DNA from: Phialocephala subalpina | Lineage: Eukaryota > Ascomycota > Leotiomycetes > Helotiales > Mollisiaceae | Assembly: GCA_900073065.1 (NCBI GenBank) | Contig: FJOG01000002.1 | Location: forward strand, 766,719-830,718 | Direction of reading: 5' to 3' | Length of the DNA stretch: 64,000 nucleotides | Part shown: positions 33,199 through 44,772 of the stretch, piece after piece | Layout: the number at the start of each line of letters is the position of its first letter | Numbering within the stretch: position 1 is the stretch's first letter | Notes under the pieces: model-generated | The model's input: only the letters and a program-made list of their open reading frames with translations | The model's database searches: none | Told to the model about the DNA's origin: nothing | Program-made: the position numbers and the translations under genes

Positions 33199-34601
33199 AT
33201 GGTCACGTGGAGCGGCCGCATTAACTTTCTCGTCTCAATATTTCATCCGATTTCATCCCATCTCTGTGTCCTGCAATTGGCCCAGCCCTTCGAAATCAAT
33301 CACTCTTGTCAGTACTCGCAATCATCAGCTACGACGACGATCCGAACACAATGTCTCAATCATACATACATCAACCTAGTGGGATGGGAACATGCCCCTC
33401 CCCGGCAAGCAGCAATTGACGATGAATCGACCTTCACGTTATTCTCCTTTTTTCCTGCGGAGATTCGTCGAATGATATGCAAGTGTCAATTTCCCAGATC
33501 GCCATCCCCTCTTCCGTGCTGTCTCTGAAGCCTGTACTTCACGTGCACTCCAGCTGTGCTCTGGAGTGAAAATACACCTTGAGAAATGCATTTTGCAACC
33601 CAAAAACATACAAAAACGAACTAAGTCATGGAATTTAATGAACAGGGAACTTTGCGATCGTTCATCGTATTATAAATATTGAAGACCTTTACTCAACCAG
33701 CTGTCGACATCTCCAAATTCCGCTCCTGACTGCTTGCAAGGAGTCCAGAGAGTGTGCGCTGAGGGTGTACCAACCTTGGGGAGACCTTCGAGCTCCCTTC
33801 AATGTCCCTGACCTCCCCACGCCAACTTCAAACGGTTGGAGGTTCACAAATGCCCTCGCCCTGAACAGCACAGGGGAGGTGGGCGACATGCCTTCAATGC
33901 AACTTTTGAAGGACAGGCTGAAGCAAAGGCAGAAGCCTATATTCTCATTCAACTACGTTGATTTTGAGCATGGCATCTTGGTGATCGATGATCCACTTGT
34001 CGTGGGTGATTTGGAGATTCGGTTTCAACACCATATGGATGAAGAACCGAGCATTGGGCAGAGTCTATTCCAATATAACGACAACAATTCCCATCTGGAA
34101 CGGGTTCGTCATGTCGCGTTGGCAAACACACACTCAATATGGATGCAGCTGGCTCCTAAAAGTAGATACGCTGTTACCGGGCAAGCCAACCAGATAGCAG
34201 TTCGACGACTGCGAAAGCAAAAAGAGCTCCTCGTACAGCGTACCATCTTCCGCTTCAGAAATCTCAAGACCATTAAGATCATCACTTCTGGGACATTCTC
34301 TTCACCCAGGTCGGAAATACGATTCAAGATGGATAACGATGCGATGTACGACGACATGGAAGAGAACTCTATGACCTATCTACGACTTCTTAGGAGCAAG
34401 AAAATCTGGCTACCTGGGCCTTGGCTTGCTCCTGATATCAAGCTTGTCGAAGTCGTCGACAAGTCATCACATCGCAATACCTCACCAACAGCACCCTCCG
34501 ACCCGCACGTTGGAGATGATCTCCGATACCATCAACTATTCCCCGCTGGCGGTTTTCTGCCCGACTTCTATGGGTCCACCTGGGCGAATATCAGGTCTTA
34601 G
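33199..34601 (+). pseudogene. 2EXR-domain pseudogene with a long intact 3' half
   Basis: The 5' frame contains DESTFTLFSFFPAEIRRMICK and stops at 33528. The same frame then holds further stops up to about 33655. The second block (PLLTACKESRECALRVYQPW) is in another frame, open from about 33660 to 34601. That 3' part reads FSFNYVDFEHGILVID, then a helical region with HLERVRHVALANT and RFRNLKTIKIITS, typical of the longer 2EXR members. An intron of about 170 bp could join the halves, but I found no donor/branch/acceptor set that keeps the segment between the blocks. Likely decayed; a spliced gene remains possible. The 365 bp to its left (32834-33198) hold the dbf2 3' end and nothing else recognisable. 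Confidence 0.5.
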
Positions 34602-35113
34602 TTTCGAAGGATTCGGACATCCTTTGGAGCGTGCGGGAGCTAGAGAGGCTGATGGAGGTTATGAAAATTGGTGCCTGATGTCGTTCGATGAGAGAATGAA
34701 TTTCTTGGGTGTAAGTATCTTTGGGAGAGGGGCTTGGGTGATCACTTCGCTGTTGGCTCAATTCGGCACAAGTTTGTGATCATGTGATTGGCCCTGTTTG
34801 GGAGAGCATGAAGACCTTACATTGCGATATCCCAGAAACAGTACACTTGTGAAGGAAATTATCGAACATGTTTTAAAATCCAGAATGTTGCGGAGAACCT
34901 CCCATTTCAGGTTCCTCGACCACAGCAGCAACTTTAGTAGCGTAAAAGTCCCAAGCTCATTGGATTATTTACGCGAAACGGAGAACCGGACTTTCGATAA
35001 TCACCGACTCTCTGCACCTCCTTCTTCCTTCCACCGAATCGACCATCCGCTCCTCGACGGGATTTCATATCTTTTCGACCGCTCCCAGGTAATCCCCGTC
35101 CTTGTCACTCAAA
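34602..35113. other. Spacer upstream of the Zn2Cys6 gene
   Basis: Promoter-side sequence of the transcription-factor gene. No gene seen. Confidence 0.4.
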
Positions 35114-37695
35114 ATGTCGGACACTGCAGAATCATTGCACGGAGGTGGTACATCCACTCGCGCCTGTCAAAACTGCTCACGAGCCAAAGCGAAATGCGTT
35201 CCACAACAGCCCGGCGGAGTAGACAACCGATGCGGCAGGTGTTCTCGACTGAACAAGGAATGTACAACTGTACCAAGAGCCGCGAGGAAGAAGAGGTCTC
35301 CGAATACAAACACGTGAGTTCCATCCTCTTTCGCGATTTCAATCATGTCTCGCGGTGTTCCCAAAACGCGACCTTTCAAATGTACCAGAAAGTCAGGGTT
35401 ATCTACCAGGACCTGAACTTGAAGACATGAAATGATTCCGCGACAAGTCAAGGGCAATGCATCCCTACATCAGATGCTGCTCGAATCTGGTCCTAAGGTC
35501 ATCGAACGCCTATACAGTGTCAGCACAACTGCCTCTGGTGCAAGTTCTCTGTCGCATATTTTGCACATCGGTAGCCGCTTCGACTCGAGTAGAGCAAGAG
35601 GTCGCACAATATGATTGTCCCGAGATGCGAAGGACTTTTGAGGGTCATATCGAAGAGTAGTTCTCTCAAGTGGGGACTTTTGCCTTCGTCTATTATTTTA
35701 CTGCGGCATCTTTGATGTCAGCTCAGATTAGATCATTTCCTCTGTCACAGCCTCTACAATGTGCCAGGATCACGGGAACTTTCAAACATGAGATTGCTAA
35801 CAAGTCAAACAGAAGTACAGCAAAGCTCGAGCAGAAGATTGAAAGTCTTGTCTCACTACTCGCCACCGCGCAAGGGGTGAACCTCAACATCGACCAGCCC
35901 ACCCCTCCTGAAAGCCATTCACAAAGCGAGCCCTCCCCTGTCACGCAGGCACAGGCTCCTAGCGAAGTCTTAAAACATGCAAAGTCTTCCGCCCAGTTAT
36001 GGGGTGCCTTTCCGGGTCAGGATGCTATAGTGGCTTTTGGACGAGGAGAAGCACCACCACGTCCAGGCGAATTCCCTGGTACTGCCGTTCTACCTGTCGA
36101 CAACTCAGCAGCACCACCCAAGCAGCACTTTTCTAGCAACCTGTGGAATGTATCCGACCAAGACGGTGATCAATTGCTCGACAAATTCCGAGACCATTTC
36201 ATACCTCATTTCCCGTTCGTTGTCATTCCATCAAAAACATCGTCGGAGCTACGAACTCAGCATCCGTACGTACTCAAGGCTATCTGGACAATCGCTTTCC
36301 AACAATCTCGGGCACACCAGATTGAGATGTGCAAAGATCTTATGGTTGACATTTCTACGTCAATGCTGGTTCGAGGAGAAAGGGATCTTGATATGCTTCA
36401 AGGTGTCATTCTGCTGAACGCATGGTTCGTTCTCTTGAGAAGCATATCAATGTTCTAGCAGGACATTCGACTAACACTGCTTGCTTTAGGTCTTACTTCG
36501 TCTCACCAGTACCTCCCGCTATGAAATCTACGGGACTATATCAATTAGCATTGGCCCTACTGTTTGATCTGAAGCTCATGAGGCCTATTCGAGAGTATGA
36601 TGGTCCAGGCGATATGCTCGCTGAGTGTCAGACACGGAATATTCCCGACAGCCTCGCGAATGATACTGCCAGGCGTAACTCTGATGAATGCCGAGCACTT
36701 CTGTGCTGTTATTACCTGGGATCTGTGTATGTGATCTCCTCTGACAGCTCCTTGATCTTACTCTGCCTACATGACTGACCCGCTCAGGTACTCGCTCTGT
36801 GTCAAGAGAACGGAAGGTCTGTCACATTCACCATACATCGATTTCTGTTGCCAAACACTAGAAGAGCGAGCGGAGCACGAATCAGATACGCTACTTGTTG
36901 CGGCCGTGAGACTCGAGCACTTAATCCATCCAATCGACAACCTACTCACGAAGAGGTCCTTCGCCGATGACAGAGCGCCAGTTGCAATGCACATCAAGGC
37001 AGTCCATGATAATATGGAAAACTTCTGGCGATCACTTCCACCAAGCATACAGCAAAATCGTAAGCTTCCCACCCATCTCAAAAACCATTCTGATTCTCTG
37101 ACAATATTTAGAAATGATGACTCTGAGCTACCACAGTAACTACGTATTTCTCTACGAGCCTAGTCTCTACAAAGCACTGTTTCCTGCAGCTTCATTCACT
37201 TACAACAGTTCACAACGACTTGATCTACTCCACAGCTGCCTCCTGGCCTGTAAAAAGCTTATTGACGAATACCTCGAGCGACCAATGCCAGGCTACTATG
37301 GAACCTCAGTCGCAGATCTCGCACCTCTCGGTCGTGGTATTTCCAGCTTGCTGAAGCTTTGCGTGGTTGAAGAACCCGGCTGGGACTTAGGTATGGTGCG
37401 ACAAACGGCGAACCTGAACTACTACTTCGAGCAGCTGCTGGCAAAATTTGCTCAGGTTGGAGCGGATATTGATCAGATACAGCGTCAACCATGCCGACAC
37501 TCTTTCTTCACTGGATGTGCTCGTGCGATGGGAGTTGTCAAGGCTTGGTATGAGACAAAAGTGGGACCTGATTCGACTCCGAACTACCAAGCGGCCTCAG
37601 TGGCGTATGATGGGATGATGATTGGGGAGGAGGTAAACTTTCTGGACGATTCGTATTGGTTGGAGTTCATGGGGGACTGGCCGATGCAGCAATAG
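35114..37695 (+). CDS. Zn(II)2Cys6 transcription factor
   Basis: CDS join(35114..35313,35813..36424,36490..36726,36788..37059,37112..37695), 634 residues. The first exon carries the binuclear cluster: ACQNCSRAKAKCVPQ, then NRCGRCSRLNKEC, with six cysteines in the CX2CX6CX(n)CX2CX6C pattern, followed by a basic linker (RAARKKRSP). A coiled region follows (AKLEQKIESLVSLLATAQ), which is the usual dimerisation element. The remainder is the middle-homology region of the fungal family. The first intron is 499 bp, far longer than the other three (52-65 bp), but its GTGAGT donor, GCTAAC branch and CAG acceptor give an in-frame join. The MFS transporter gene starts 468 bp downstream in the same orientation, suggesting local control of transport. 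The target is unknown. Confidence 0.88.
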
Positions 37696-38163
37696 CGGTG
37701 AATTGAGGAATGATTGGGCTCAGGTTTGTGAGCGACCTGTGTATAATGTATAACAAACTCAACAATAGACATATTAAAATGGTATGAAAGACTCCATCAT
37801 TCGATATGCAAAAATTGCTAACTCCAGTTCAATTACCGCTTCAGCGCGGACGTCCGCTGCGATACCCTGTCACGCAGCGGAACAGGCATTTTCATTCCTC
37901 CGTTTCCTGATGCGGATCTGAGATGCTCGGCGGAACTTATCACTGAGCCTCATAGCAACAGGCTGCAGCAATTGCTGATCAAGGGGATGATTGGATCCGT
38001 ATTCATGCACGTCAACACGCTCAGGGGCGCGGACTTAACGAATTGCGGCTTGCACTAATATCCATTTGTGTATATGAAGCTTCGAAAGCGCCATGAATAC
38101 CATCCAAGAACAAGTCAAGCACCACGTTTGGAAGTGGCTGCAGCAGCAGTTTCTTCTGAGAAG
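37696..38163. other. Spacer between regulator and transporter
   Basis: 468 bp holding the 3' end of the regulator gene and the promoter of the transporter. I saw no CGG-n-CCG pair clear enough to annotate. Confidence 0.4.
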
Positions 38164-40217
38164 ATGTCTTCCCATTCATCAGGTCCAGATAATGTCGAAA
38201 AAGCCAAAGATCGGCGAAATATGGCTCGAGATTCCACGACTTTGACTTCCGAGGACAATGAAGTTCAACCTTCAACAGAACTAAGTCCAGAATCAGAATA
38301 TATCACTGGCCTTCGACTATATGCTGTTCTTACTGGTTTGACCCTCGTGATGCTTTTGATCATGTTGGATCAAACTATTGTCGTCACTGTAAGCGTCTTT
38401 CACCTACTTGGACTTTCAGTTCATTGACCCTCCTCTCGCAGGCAATTCCTCGGATCACGAACAGGTTCAATTCGATCAAGGATATTGGGTGGTATGGATC
38501 TGCTTATCTGCTCTCACTGTGAGTGTCTGATTGTTCTACACTTGAAGTTCTTCTTGTTGATGGCCACCACAGAGCTGCGCTTCAGCCTCTTCAAGGCAAG
38601 ATATACACATACTATACTTCGAAGGTGCCTCCCTCCCTCCAGCATGCAATGCTTCTGTCTCCATTTCCTTTCTTTCTTATTATAATGAAGACACTTACTC
38701 CTTGCAGAAAATCTTCCTCACTACTCTTTTCATATTCGAAGTTGGGTCACTGATTTGTGCCCTCGCCAATTCCTCCGCCATGCTCATCATCGGCCGAGCA
38801 ATAACTGGTATCGGAAGTTCAGGACTACTGATCGGATCTCTGACCATTCTCTCTGCTGCTGCTCCGAACGATAAGAGACCTTGTCAGTACTCACTTTTCC
38901 CCCAACTGAAATATACACTGAAAAGGAGGAGAGGATTGTTGGATTGCTGACTTAAGTGAACAGTGTATATTGGAATCATGTTGGGAATCGCAAGTTTAGG
39001 CCTCGTCCTCGGACCCGTACTTGGAGGTTTATTCACGCAACATGCGACATGGCGATGGTGTTTCTGGCTGAATCTGCCAATTGGAGGTATCACTGGTACT
39101 ATTCTCGGTCTGATGCGAATACCAGACTCCAAACTCATCGCTCCCAAGAAAGGCACGCCCAAAGAACAAGTCAAGAGACTCGATCTTCCCGGCTTCGCAT
39201 TTTTCACACCGACTTGTATCATGCTCCTTCTAGCTCTCGAATGGGGTGGCGTTACATATTCCTGGAACTCCGCAACCATCATCGGATTGTTCTGCGGAGC
39301 GGGCGGCGCTTGCATTATCTTCCTGTTCTGGGAGAGCCGTCAGGGAGAAACAGCGATGATTCCAATCCGTTTACTCAAGAACCGCGTCGTCGTCACTGCC
39401 TGTCTCACAACGGCATTCTCTCAAGGCTCGCTAATCTTGGTTACTTACTACTTACCAGTATGGTTCCAAGTCGTCCTCGGTGCTAGTCCAACAATGGGAG
39501 GAGTCGACTACCTTCCCTCAGTAGGCGCTCAAATCGTAGTCTCGATCGCTACTGGAGCTTTGAGTAAGCCCTTTCTCAACAAAGTCCGACGTCTGTTTAG
39601 AGACTGACAACAATCCAGCCACACGCACTGGCCTCCCCACCCCCTTTGCAATCCTAGGCTGCGCCCTAACATCCATCTCTTGCGGTCTCCTCTCCACCCT
39701 CACCACCCACTCCCCCACAGCACATTGGATCGGCTATCAAATCCTCCTCGGCGCCTCCCGCGGCCTCACAATGCAACAACCCATCGCCGCTATCTCCGCT
39801 GTCATCCCTCAATCCCAACTCGCTGTTGGAAATTCCTTGATTATGTTCACTAATGTGTTAGGTGGAGCTATGTTTGTGAGTTTCGGACAGACGGTTTTTA
39901 GTAATCAGTTGAAAGGGGCGCTTAAGCATTTTGCGCCGGATGTTGATGCTGAAGCGGTTTTGAGGGTGGGTGCTACAGCTTTTAGGAGTGTGGTGGGCCC
40001 TGGACAAGTGGGGGAGGTTGTGAGGGCTTATAATCGGGCGCTGACGAGGGTGCTTGTGAGTGATTCGAGTTCTGTTGATGGAAGGGTGGTTTTGCTGACG
40101 ATGTGGAAATAGTATCTTGGAGCTGGTGCTTCTGTTGCTTCGTTTGTGGCGGCTTGGGGAATGGGGTGGACGAACTTGAAAACGAAGAAGGTAGATGAGA
40201 AGGATGGAAAAGTTTGA
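38164..40217 (+). CDS. MFS transporter, DHA drug:H+ antiporter type
   Basis: CDS join(38164..38388,38442..38518,38573..38624,38708..38882,38964..39563,39619..40055,40113..40217), 556 residues. The order is typical of DHA (probably 14-TM) major facilitator proteins: a hydrophilic N-terminus, TM1 with [55 protein letters not shown], and motif C-like [13 protein letters not shown] with [13 protein letters not shown]. The last intron (40056-40112) removes an apparent stop and joins RALTRVL to [19 protein letters not shown], the final membrane segment. All six introns have GT...AG ends. The likely role is efflux of a toxic compound or metabolite; substrate unknown. It is paired with the upstream Zn2Cys6 factor. 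Confidence 0.9.
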
Positions 40218-40396
40218 AGTTTCGTCGTGGGATGCCCATTTGTTGTACCAACATATTCCTTTTGTGATATAGATATAGACTCCTTTCATGTTGGAGATAC
40301 ATGCTCCACTCGACCGCCGACGGATTAAAAAAATCAAGCTGTTTTGTTCGGAAGGATGTGAATCTCTTCTCGGTCCGTCTGTCCACTGCCATCCTT

Positions 40397-41009
40397 TCAC
40401 TCGCCTCTCCCTTCGGCGCTGTGAGCAGACATATAATCATGCATATCTTGCACTTCAACTTTCACCAGAGGCCGCTGCTTGATGTCTTTCACATCTTTCA
40501 ACCATTTTTTGAGGTAGCCCTGATTCCATTTCAGCCCCAAAATCAAGGTCTCCAGATTCTCCAACGCCATCAGTTGTTGTTGAATTTCCTTAACGACCCC
40601 TATCAACTCCTGCTGGCTCAAGTAGCTCCCAGTTGGAGGGAACACACTAACAAACTGAAGTACACATGCTTGATTCCCACCAGCGCTTCTGGCGTCAACC
40701 ACGAGCCGTCTTTTCGAACATGCTTCAGTATTGCCAGTGCAAATATAGAATGTCCTTTGATAGATCTGCATAGAGTACAGGTCTCGATGCAGATTCAGGC
40801 CCAGCAAAGAAAGATTTGGTGTAGGCGGAGAGATAGACCGAGCGCGATTCGCGATTGACGGTGGCAGCAGAAGGTAGAAAGAAAGTGCTGCTGAAGGGAA
40901 ATATCTGGCCTTTGGTTAGGAAGCTGAAGAGCCAAATCAAGCGTCGCAGTTCTACGGGGAGTTTGACATAGATATCCCGAGATGTATGGAATTGTGCAAA
41001 GAGAGGCAT
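40397..41009 (-). pseudogene. 2EXR-domain pseudogene, short subfamily
   Basis: The frame from ATG at 41009 gives IYVKLPVELRRLIWLFSFLT, AATVNRESRSVYLSAYTKSF and ADLSKDILYLHWQ, then stops at 40725. The next block (DGSWLTPEALVGIKHVYFSL) lies in a second frame and the C-terminal part (LMALENLETLILGLKWN, then RPLVKVEVQDM) in a third, to 40397. The pieces match the intact gene at 42703-43395 in order. Two frame changes within about 200 bp and no convincing introns indicate decay. This and the copies to the right share an NRESRxxFLSxYTKxF second block, unlike the 0-35 kb copies. Confidence 0.7.
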
Positions 41010-41205
41010 CGGAAAAGTAAGTTACATCACTGCTTATGATGATGGAACCAATTTCGAAACGGGACGAAAAGCGATAAATTGCTAGAAGAGATGCAGAGCC
41101 TCCCAATCTGATCACCCTATCAGTAGTCAAACAGCCTACCTTAACTCTCGTTCTTGTACAGATCCATAAATCTATACCACGTCCATTAGTGCTCGACTTG
41201 TCTTT

Positions 41206-41830
41206 CTACCTGAGTGTCTTGCTCTTGTCCGATACCGCCGTGTTATACCACGACCATTCAAACGTTTTGAGTAGTTGCTTGGTATACCCAATCTCAACCT
41301 TCACGGTCGGCCTTCCTCCAAGCACTTCAAGCTTTCCAGGTTTTCCCCCAAGCTTTTCAGCCGCATAGGAAGTTTCAGGTATAAGGTGTCTAAGTTCCTG
41401 AATGCCAGCAGTTGTCGTGGGAGTTCCTTGGTCTCCATTTCTAGGTTCTGTCGGCTTATGTCCATCCACACGCCAGGAACGTAACCAAGTATCCTTGGAC
41501 GAGATATTGCTCGGGATCTAGGAAGGGGTTGTCGGGAAACAATTTGGTGTGTGCACGTAAGAAGGTGTGATACGACTCGTGGTTTGCGACTGCAGACAAG
41601 GGTATGTTTGCTTTCGTTCTGCCGCGCCACTGGCCAAGCGTATGAGAACGTCGAGGCATGGAAAATAGCCATATCTGACAGCGTAATTCTGGAGGCAGAT
41701 TGGGAAACAGATGAAATCTTTCTCGTTGCAATTTCTTTTTCAACTTTTGACGCAACTTCTTTTGCGACTTTTTTTGCGACTCCTCGGAATGTTCGGCCTC
41801 GAGGAATTGGAAGTTATTTCGATCTTGCAT
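41206..41830 (-). pseudogene. 2EXR-domain pseudogene, short subfamily
   Basis: The ATG at 41830 opens MQDRNNFQFLEAEHS, a Lys-rich stretch (SQKKLRQKLKKKLQRER), the core FHLFPNLPPELRCQIWLFSM and ANHESYHTFLRAHTKLF, and stops at 41456. The C-terminal family part is in two other frames: LLAFRNLDTLYLKLPMRLKS, then GGRPTVKVEIGYTKQLLKTF to 41206. The central ADLSxDxLF segment is missing, so deletion as well as frameshift is implied. An upstream block shared with the intact gene at 42703-43395 lies 103 bp before its ATG. Confidence 0.7.
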
Positions 41831-41932
41831 ATTGGAGCGGTTGAAGTTGAGGAATCGAATGCTTCCGATCGGAGGAACTTGAGAAGAAATCTAAGGGAAC
41901 AAAAAATAATGATGCGTGGAGGCTTCGAGAAA

Positions 41933-41958
41933 GTAGCTTCATCGGCAAGTCCCAAAGG
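41933..41958 (-). promoter_or_regulatory. Upstream block shared with the 42703-43395 gene
   Basis: gtagctt..cggc.agtcccaaagg on the plus strand is nearly identical to 43497-43522. It sits 103 bp upstream of this locus's ATG, against 102 bp for the paralog. Either a shared promoter element or duplicated leader sequence. No motif name is claimed. Confidence 0.45.
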
Positions 41959-42702
41959 GAAAGGTCTAGGGCACAGGCTATCGAGACTTGGAATTACCCA
42001 CAAATTGTTTGGAACCAACTTCAGAACATAAATGAATTCCAGAACAGCAATATCTGGGCCAAATGGAGGATGGTCAAGTGTGGAGAACAAAGAATGTGGC
42101 ACACGAAGTCCGGGCAAGGCTGGGACATTGAAAGCCCTACTGTGACAGGGTTGGATTCGACGGCTCGGGACTCGAGGTTTGTACGTCATGTCTTGCTTGA
42201 CTTGAAGCTGGCCCTGGTCTCTATATTTGTTCTAGGCTGGTGGTCTTTCGGCTGACTTGAGGCGTCCTTGATGTTCCCTTGCTCTTCCTCTGCTCCTTCC
42301 TCTTCCGTCGAGCATAGGTACTCTGCCTCACTTGGGCGAACTGATTCTGGGCGAGGCCTAGCTGAGGTCTGGGTCCCACAGTCACCTTCTGCTGTTCAGG
42401 AGTTGGTGTCATATTGTCGATGAAAAGTGAAGTGGAGGGGAATACTGCTAAGTATAATTCATCGTGAAACGAAAAGAATAAACTCCCAGTCCTAGAATAC
42501 CCCACTTTAACATGTCCTTTCTATGTGAACACAATTAAGATCTTTGTCAGACCTACTAGTCGATCTCAGCAGTTCCTTCCTTGACCTATCCGTCAGTCCC
42601 CAATTTCCCAAATTATCCCAAGCTCCCTCATACTATTCTCCACGACCCCAAATTCCGTCCCTTTGGCTTCATTCATCGATTCTTGAACCTTGTACGACTC
42701 TA
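41959..42702. other. Spacer between 2EXR loci
   Basis: No supportable gene. A minus-strand open frame at 42221-42505 ends in a Lys/Arg/Gln-rich stretch but has no recognisable domain, so I do not call it. Confidence 0.35.
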
Positions 42703-43395
42703 TCAAGACCATCTAAGAGCGTACGAATCATCCAGAATCTCAACCTTCACCGTCGGTCTCCCTTTCAACCTCTCTATGTTGGGCAAATGATTCCTATCAG
42801 GATATTTTCCCCCTGCCGGAATCCGCAAATACACTTTCTCCAAATTGCTGAATACCGAGACTTGTTTTTCCAGATCCTCGATGGCTGTTTCCATCCACTC
42901 TGCGCTTGACTGATAGACACTATCGGTTGAGAAAAGAGATCCCATAGAGAAGATCATATTCTTCAGATTCTGGATCGCTTGTGGCGTCAGAGCTTTTGAC
43001 CATGCCTGGCACCTTTTCTTTTTCGCACGCTGAACATCATCATATCCAACGAAAAGCGCGTCTTGTGACAGATCGGCGTATGATGAAGTCGCGCAGTAGT
43101 CCCGTCGGCCTGAATCGGGGCCGTCGAGGAGTGTGACGCTCACGAACGACACGCGGGGTTTGTTCTTGGGCGGTTCGAGGAATAGTTTCGTGTACATGGA
43201 CAGAAATTCAGCTCGAGACTCGCGGTTCGCCGCAGCGGATGATGGCAGGCTCGTCTTGTTGTTGTCGCAAACGTTCATGATGTGAATGCGTCGAGGAGCG
43301 AACATGGAGAGACGCCATATTAGGCAGCGTAGTTCGATGGGAAGTTTGGGGAACAGGTGGAATGCTGCTTCCGAGTTCTTGGAATCGTTCTTCAT
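42703..43395 (-). CDS. 2EXR-domain protein, short subfamily, intact
   Basis: I start at the ATG at 43395, which gives about 230 residues; the frame upstream has no further ATG. Core: AFHLFPKLPIELRCLIWRLS, RRIHIMNV; second block SAAANRESRAEFLSMYTKLF; SSYADLSQDALFVGYDD; a helix with LTPQAIQNLKNMIFSMG; VFSNLEKVYLRIPAGGK; and a terminal GRPTVKVEILDD. This is the only clean full-length member of the short subfamily. Its C-terminal RPTVKVEI motif recurs in the decayed copies at 40397-41830. Function unknown. Confidence 0.82.
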   Translation of the reverse strand: MKNDSKNSEAAFHLFPKLPIELRCLIWRLSMFAPRRIHIMNVCDNNKTSLPSSAAANRESRAEFLSMYTKLFLEPPKNKPRVSFVSVTLLDGPDSGRRDYCATSSYADLSQDALFVGYDDVQRAKKKRCQAWSKALTPQAIQNLKNMIFSMGSLFSTDSVYQSSAEWMETAIEDLEKQVSVFSNLEKVYLRIPAGGKYPDRNHLPNIERLKGRPTVKVEILDDSYALRWS

Positions 43396-43496
43396 CTTGA
43401 GGCTGTTGAGGTGATTGAAGATTCGGAGATCGAATTTGTTGGAGGAGGTTGTAAGAAACCTGAATGAGAACAAGAAAATATAGAAATCATAGAGGG

Positions 43497-43522
43497 GTAG
43501 CTTTACCGGCTAGTCCCAAAGG
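43497..43522 (-). promoter_or_regulatory. Upstream block shared with the 41206-41830 locus
   Basis: A 26-bp block matching 41933-41958 at 22 or 23 positions. It lies about 102 bp upstream of the ATG at 43395, which also supports that start choice. Confidence 0.45.
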
Positions 43523-43821
43523 AGAGAAACAGGGGCATGTTTATCGTCTTTAAAGTGAATCGACGAAACTACGAATTGTTGAAAGTCGGTTTTCTTTTTC
43601 GAAAGGCTCGAGGATGATGCGAGACTTGATACTGGAATCTTTTTGGGACATCTCTATTCTTGAAAAACATCTCGCAGCGAGGTGGCCAGCGACACTCTCG
43701 CCTAATCCCTGTTGCAAGGAAGTGCAGCTGACCTCTCGAGTGGACGTCGATGCCTGGACTCAACTTCAACCTCAAGATTCGCCATCAAATACAAACACCA
43801 TCGCCTCAACTCAATTTCAGA

Positions 43822-44755
43822 ATGGAACGCCCACCTCAAGAATTCACTGTCTTTTCCTTCCTACCTACTGAGTTGAGAGATAAAATCTGGCTTTACAGCC
43901 TTCCGACCAAACCCCGCCTCATTCCATACGCCGTGACAGACACACCTTCCATCGCATCAGTAAATCGGGAGTCGCGTCTTGTCTTCTTGTCAGTGTACAC
44001 CAAATGCTTCCTTCCAGGGACCTCTTCGTCCATGAAACTCCTTCCGTACCCCATCTCACCTTACGGCAACCTGTCAGTCGACACGCTCTTTCTATTTTGG
44101 GACGTCCGGCCCAGTGACAGATACCCATATCCTCTGGACAAATGGATGACTCCAGAAGCCATTCAGAACATTAAGCATGTTGCTGTTGGACTAGGCTTAT
44201 GGATCTCTCTTCGATTGCACATGCTTGAGTTTCAAGGCTTAGAGAGCTTGACGTTCGTGATGGGGATGGGGCATCGACATGAGAGGCTGAAGAGCTTGAG
44301 GCACTCGGGACGGCTGGTTGAGATTGATGAGCAGCATGATAAGTGGGAACATAATAAGAGCTGGTGGGAGGAGTTGAAATCCTCTGGACAAATGGATGAC
44401 TCCAGAAGCCATTCAGAACATTAAGCATGTTGCTGTTGGACTAGGCTTATGGATCTCTCTTCGATTGCACATGCTTGAGTTTCAAGGCTTAGAGAGCTTG
44501 ACGTTCGTGATGGGGATGGGGCATCGACATGAGAGGCTGAAGAGCTTGAGGCACTCGGGACGGCTGGTTGAGATTGATGAGCAGCATGATAAGTGGGAAC
44601 ATAATAAGAGCTGGTGGGAGGAGTTGAACATCACTCCGACCTGTCGATTTTACAAACACGCTCGACATAAAATCAACTCGATAAGTTCGATTTACGAATA
44701 CTCCGTGCTGACGACATCTTACCTCTTATGGATCCTCAAGAGAGCTAGCATCTGA
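43822..44755 (+). CDS. 2EXR-domain protein disrupted by a 250-bp duplication
   Basis: The ATG at 43822 opens MERPPQEFTVFSFLPTELRD and KIWLYSLP, then ASVNRESRLVFLSVYTKCF, SPYGNLSVDTLFLFWDV, WMTPEAIQNIKHVAVGLG and GRLVEIDEQHDKWEHNKSWW. As assembled, the frame runs into a second copy of its last 250 bp in the wrong phase and stops at 44424. The second copy reads on in the proper frame through EELNITPTCRFYKHARH to 44755. If the duplication is collapsed the gene is intact. An in-frame ATG at 43750 is an alternative start. Its neighbour at 44773-45672 is a decayed paralog. Confidence 0.7.
44129..44628. repeat. Perfect tandem duplication, 2 x 250 bp
   Basis: 44129-44378 and 44379-44628 are identical base for base. 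The length, 250 bp, is not a multiple of three, so it shifts the frame of the host 2EXR gene. The same period is found at 6772-7272. Confidence 0.95.
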
Positions 44756-44772
44756 CTGCTCATACTTCTGAC

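Noticed and set aside
40056..40112. Premature stop in the MFS gene
   Set aside because: It lies inside a canonical 57-bp intron; splicing gives the conserved last membrane segment.
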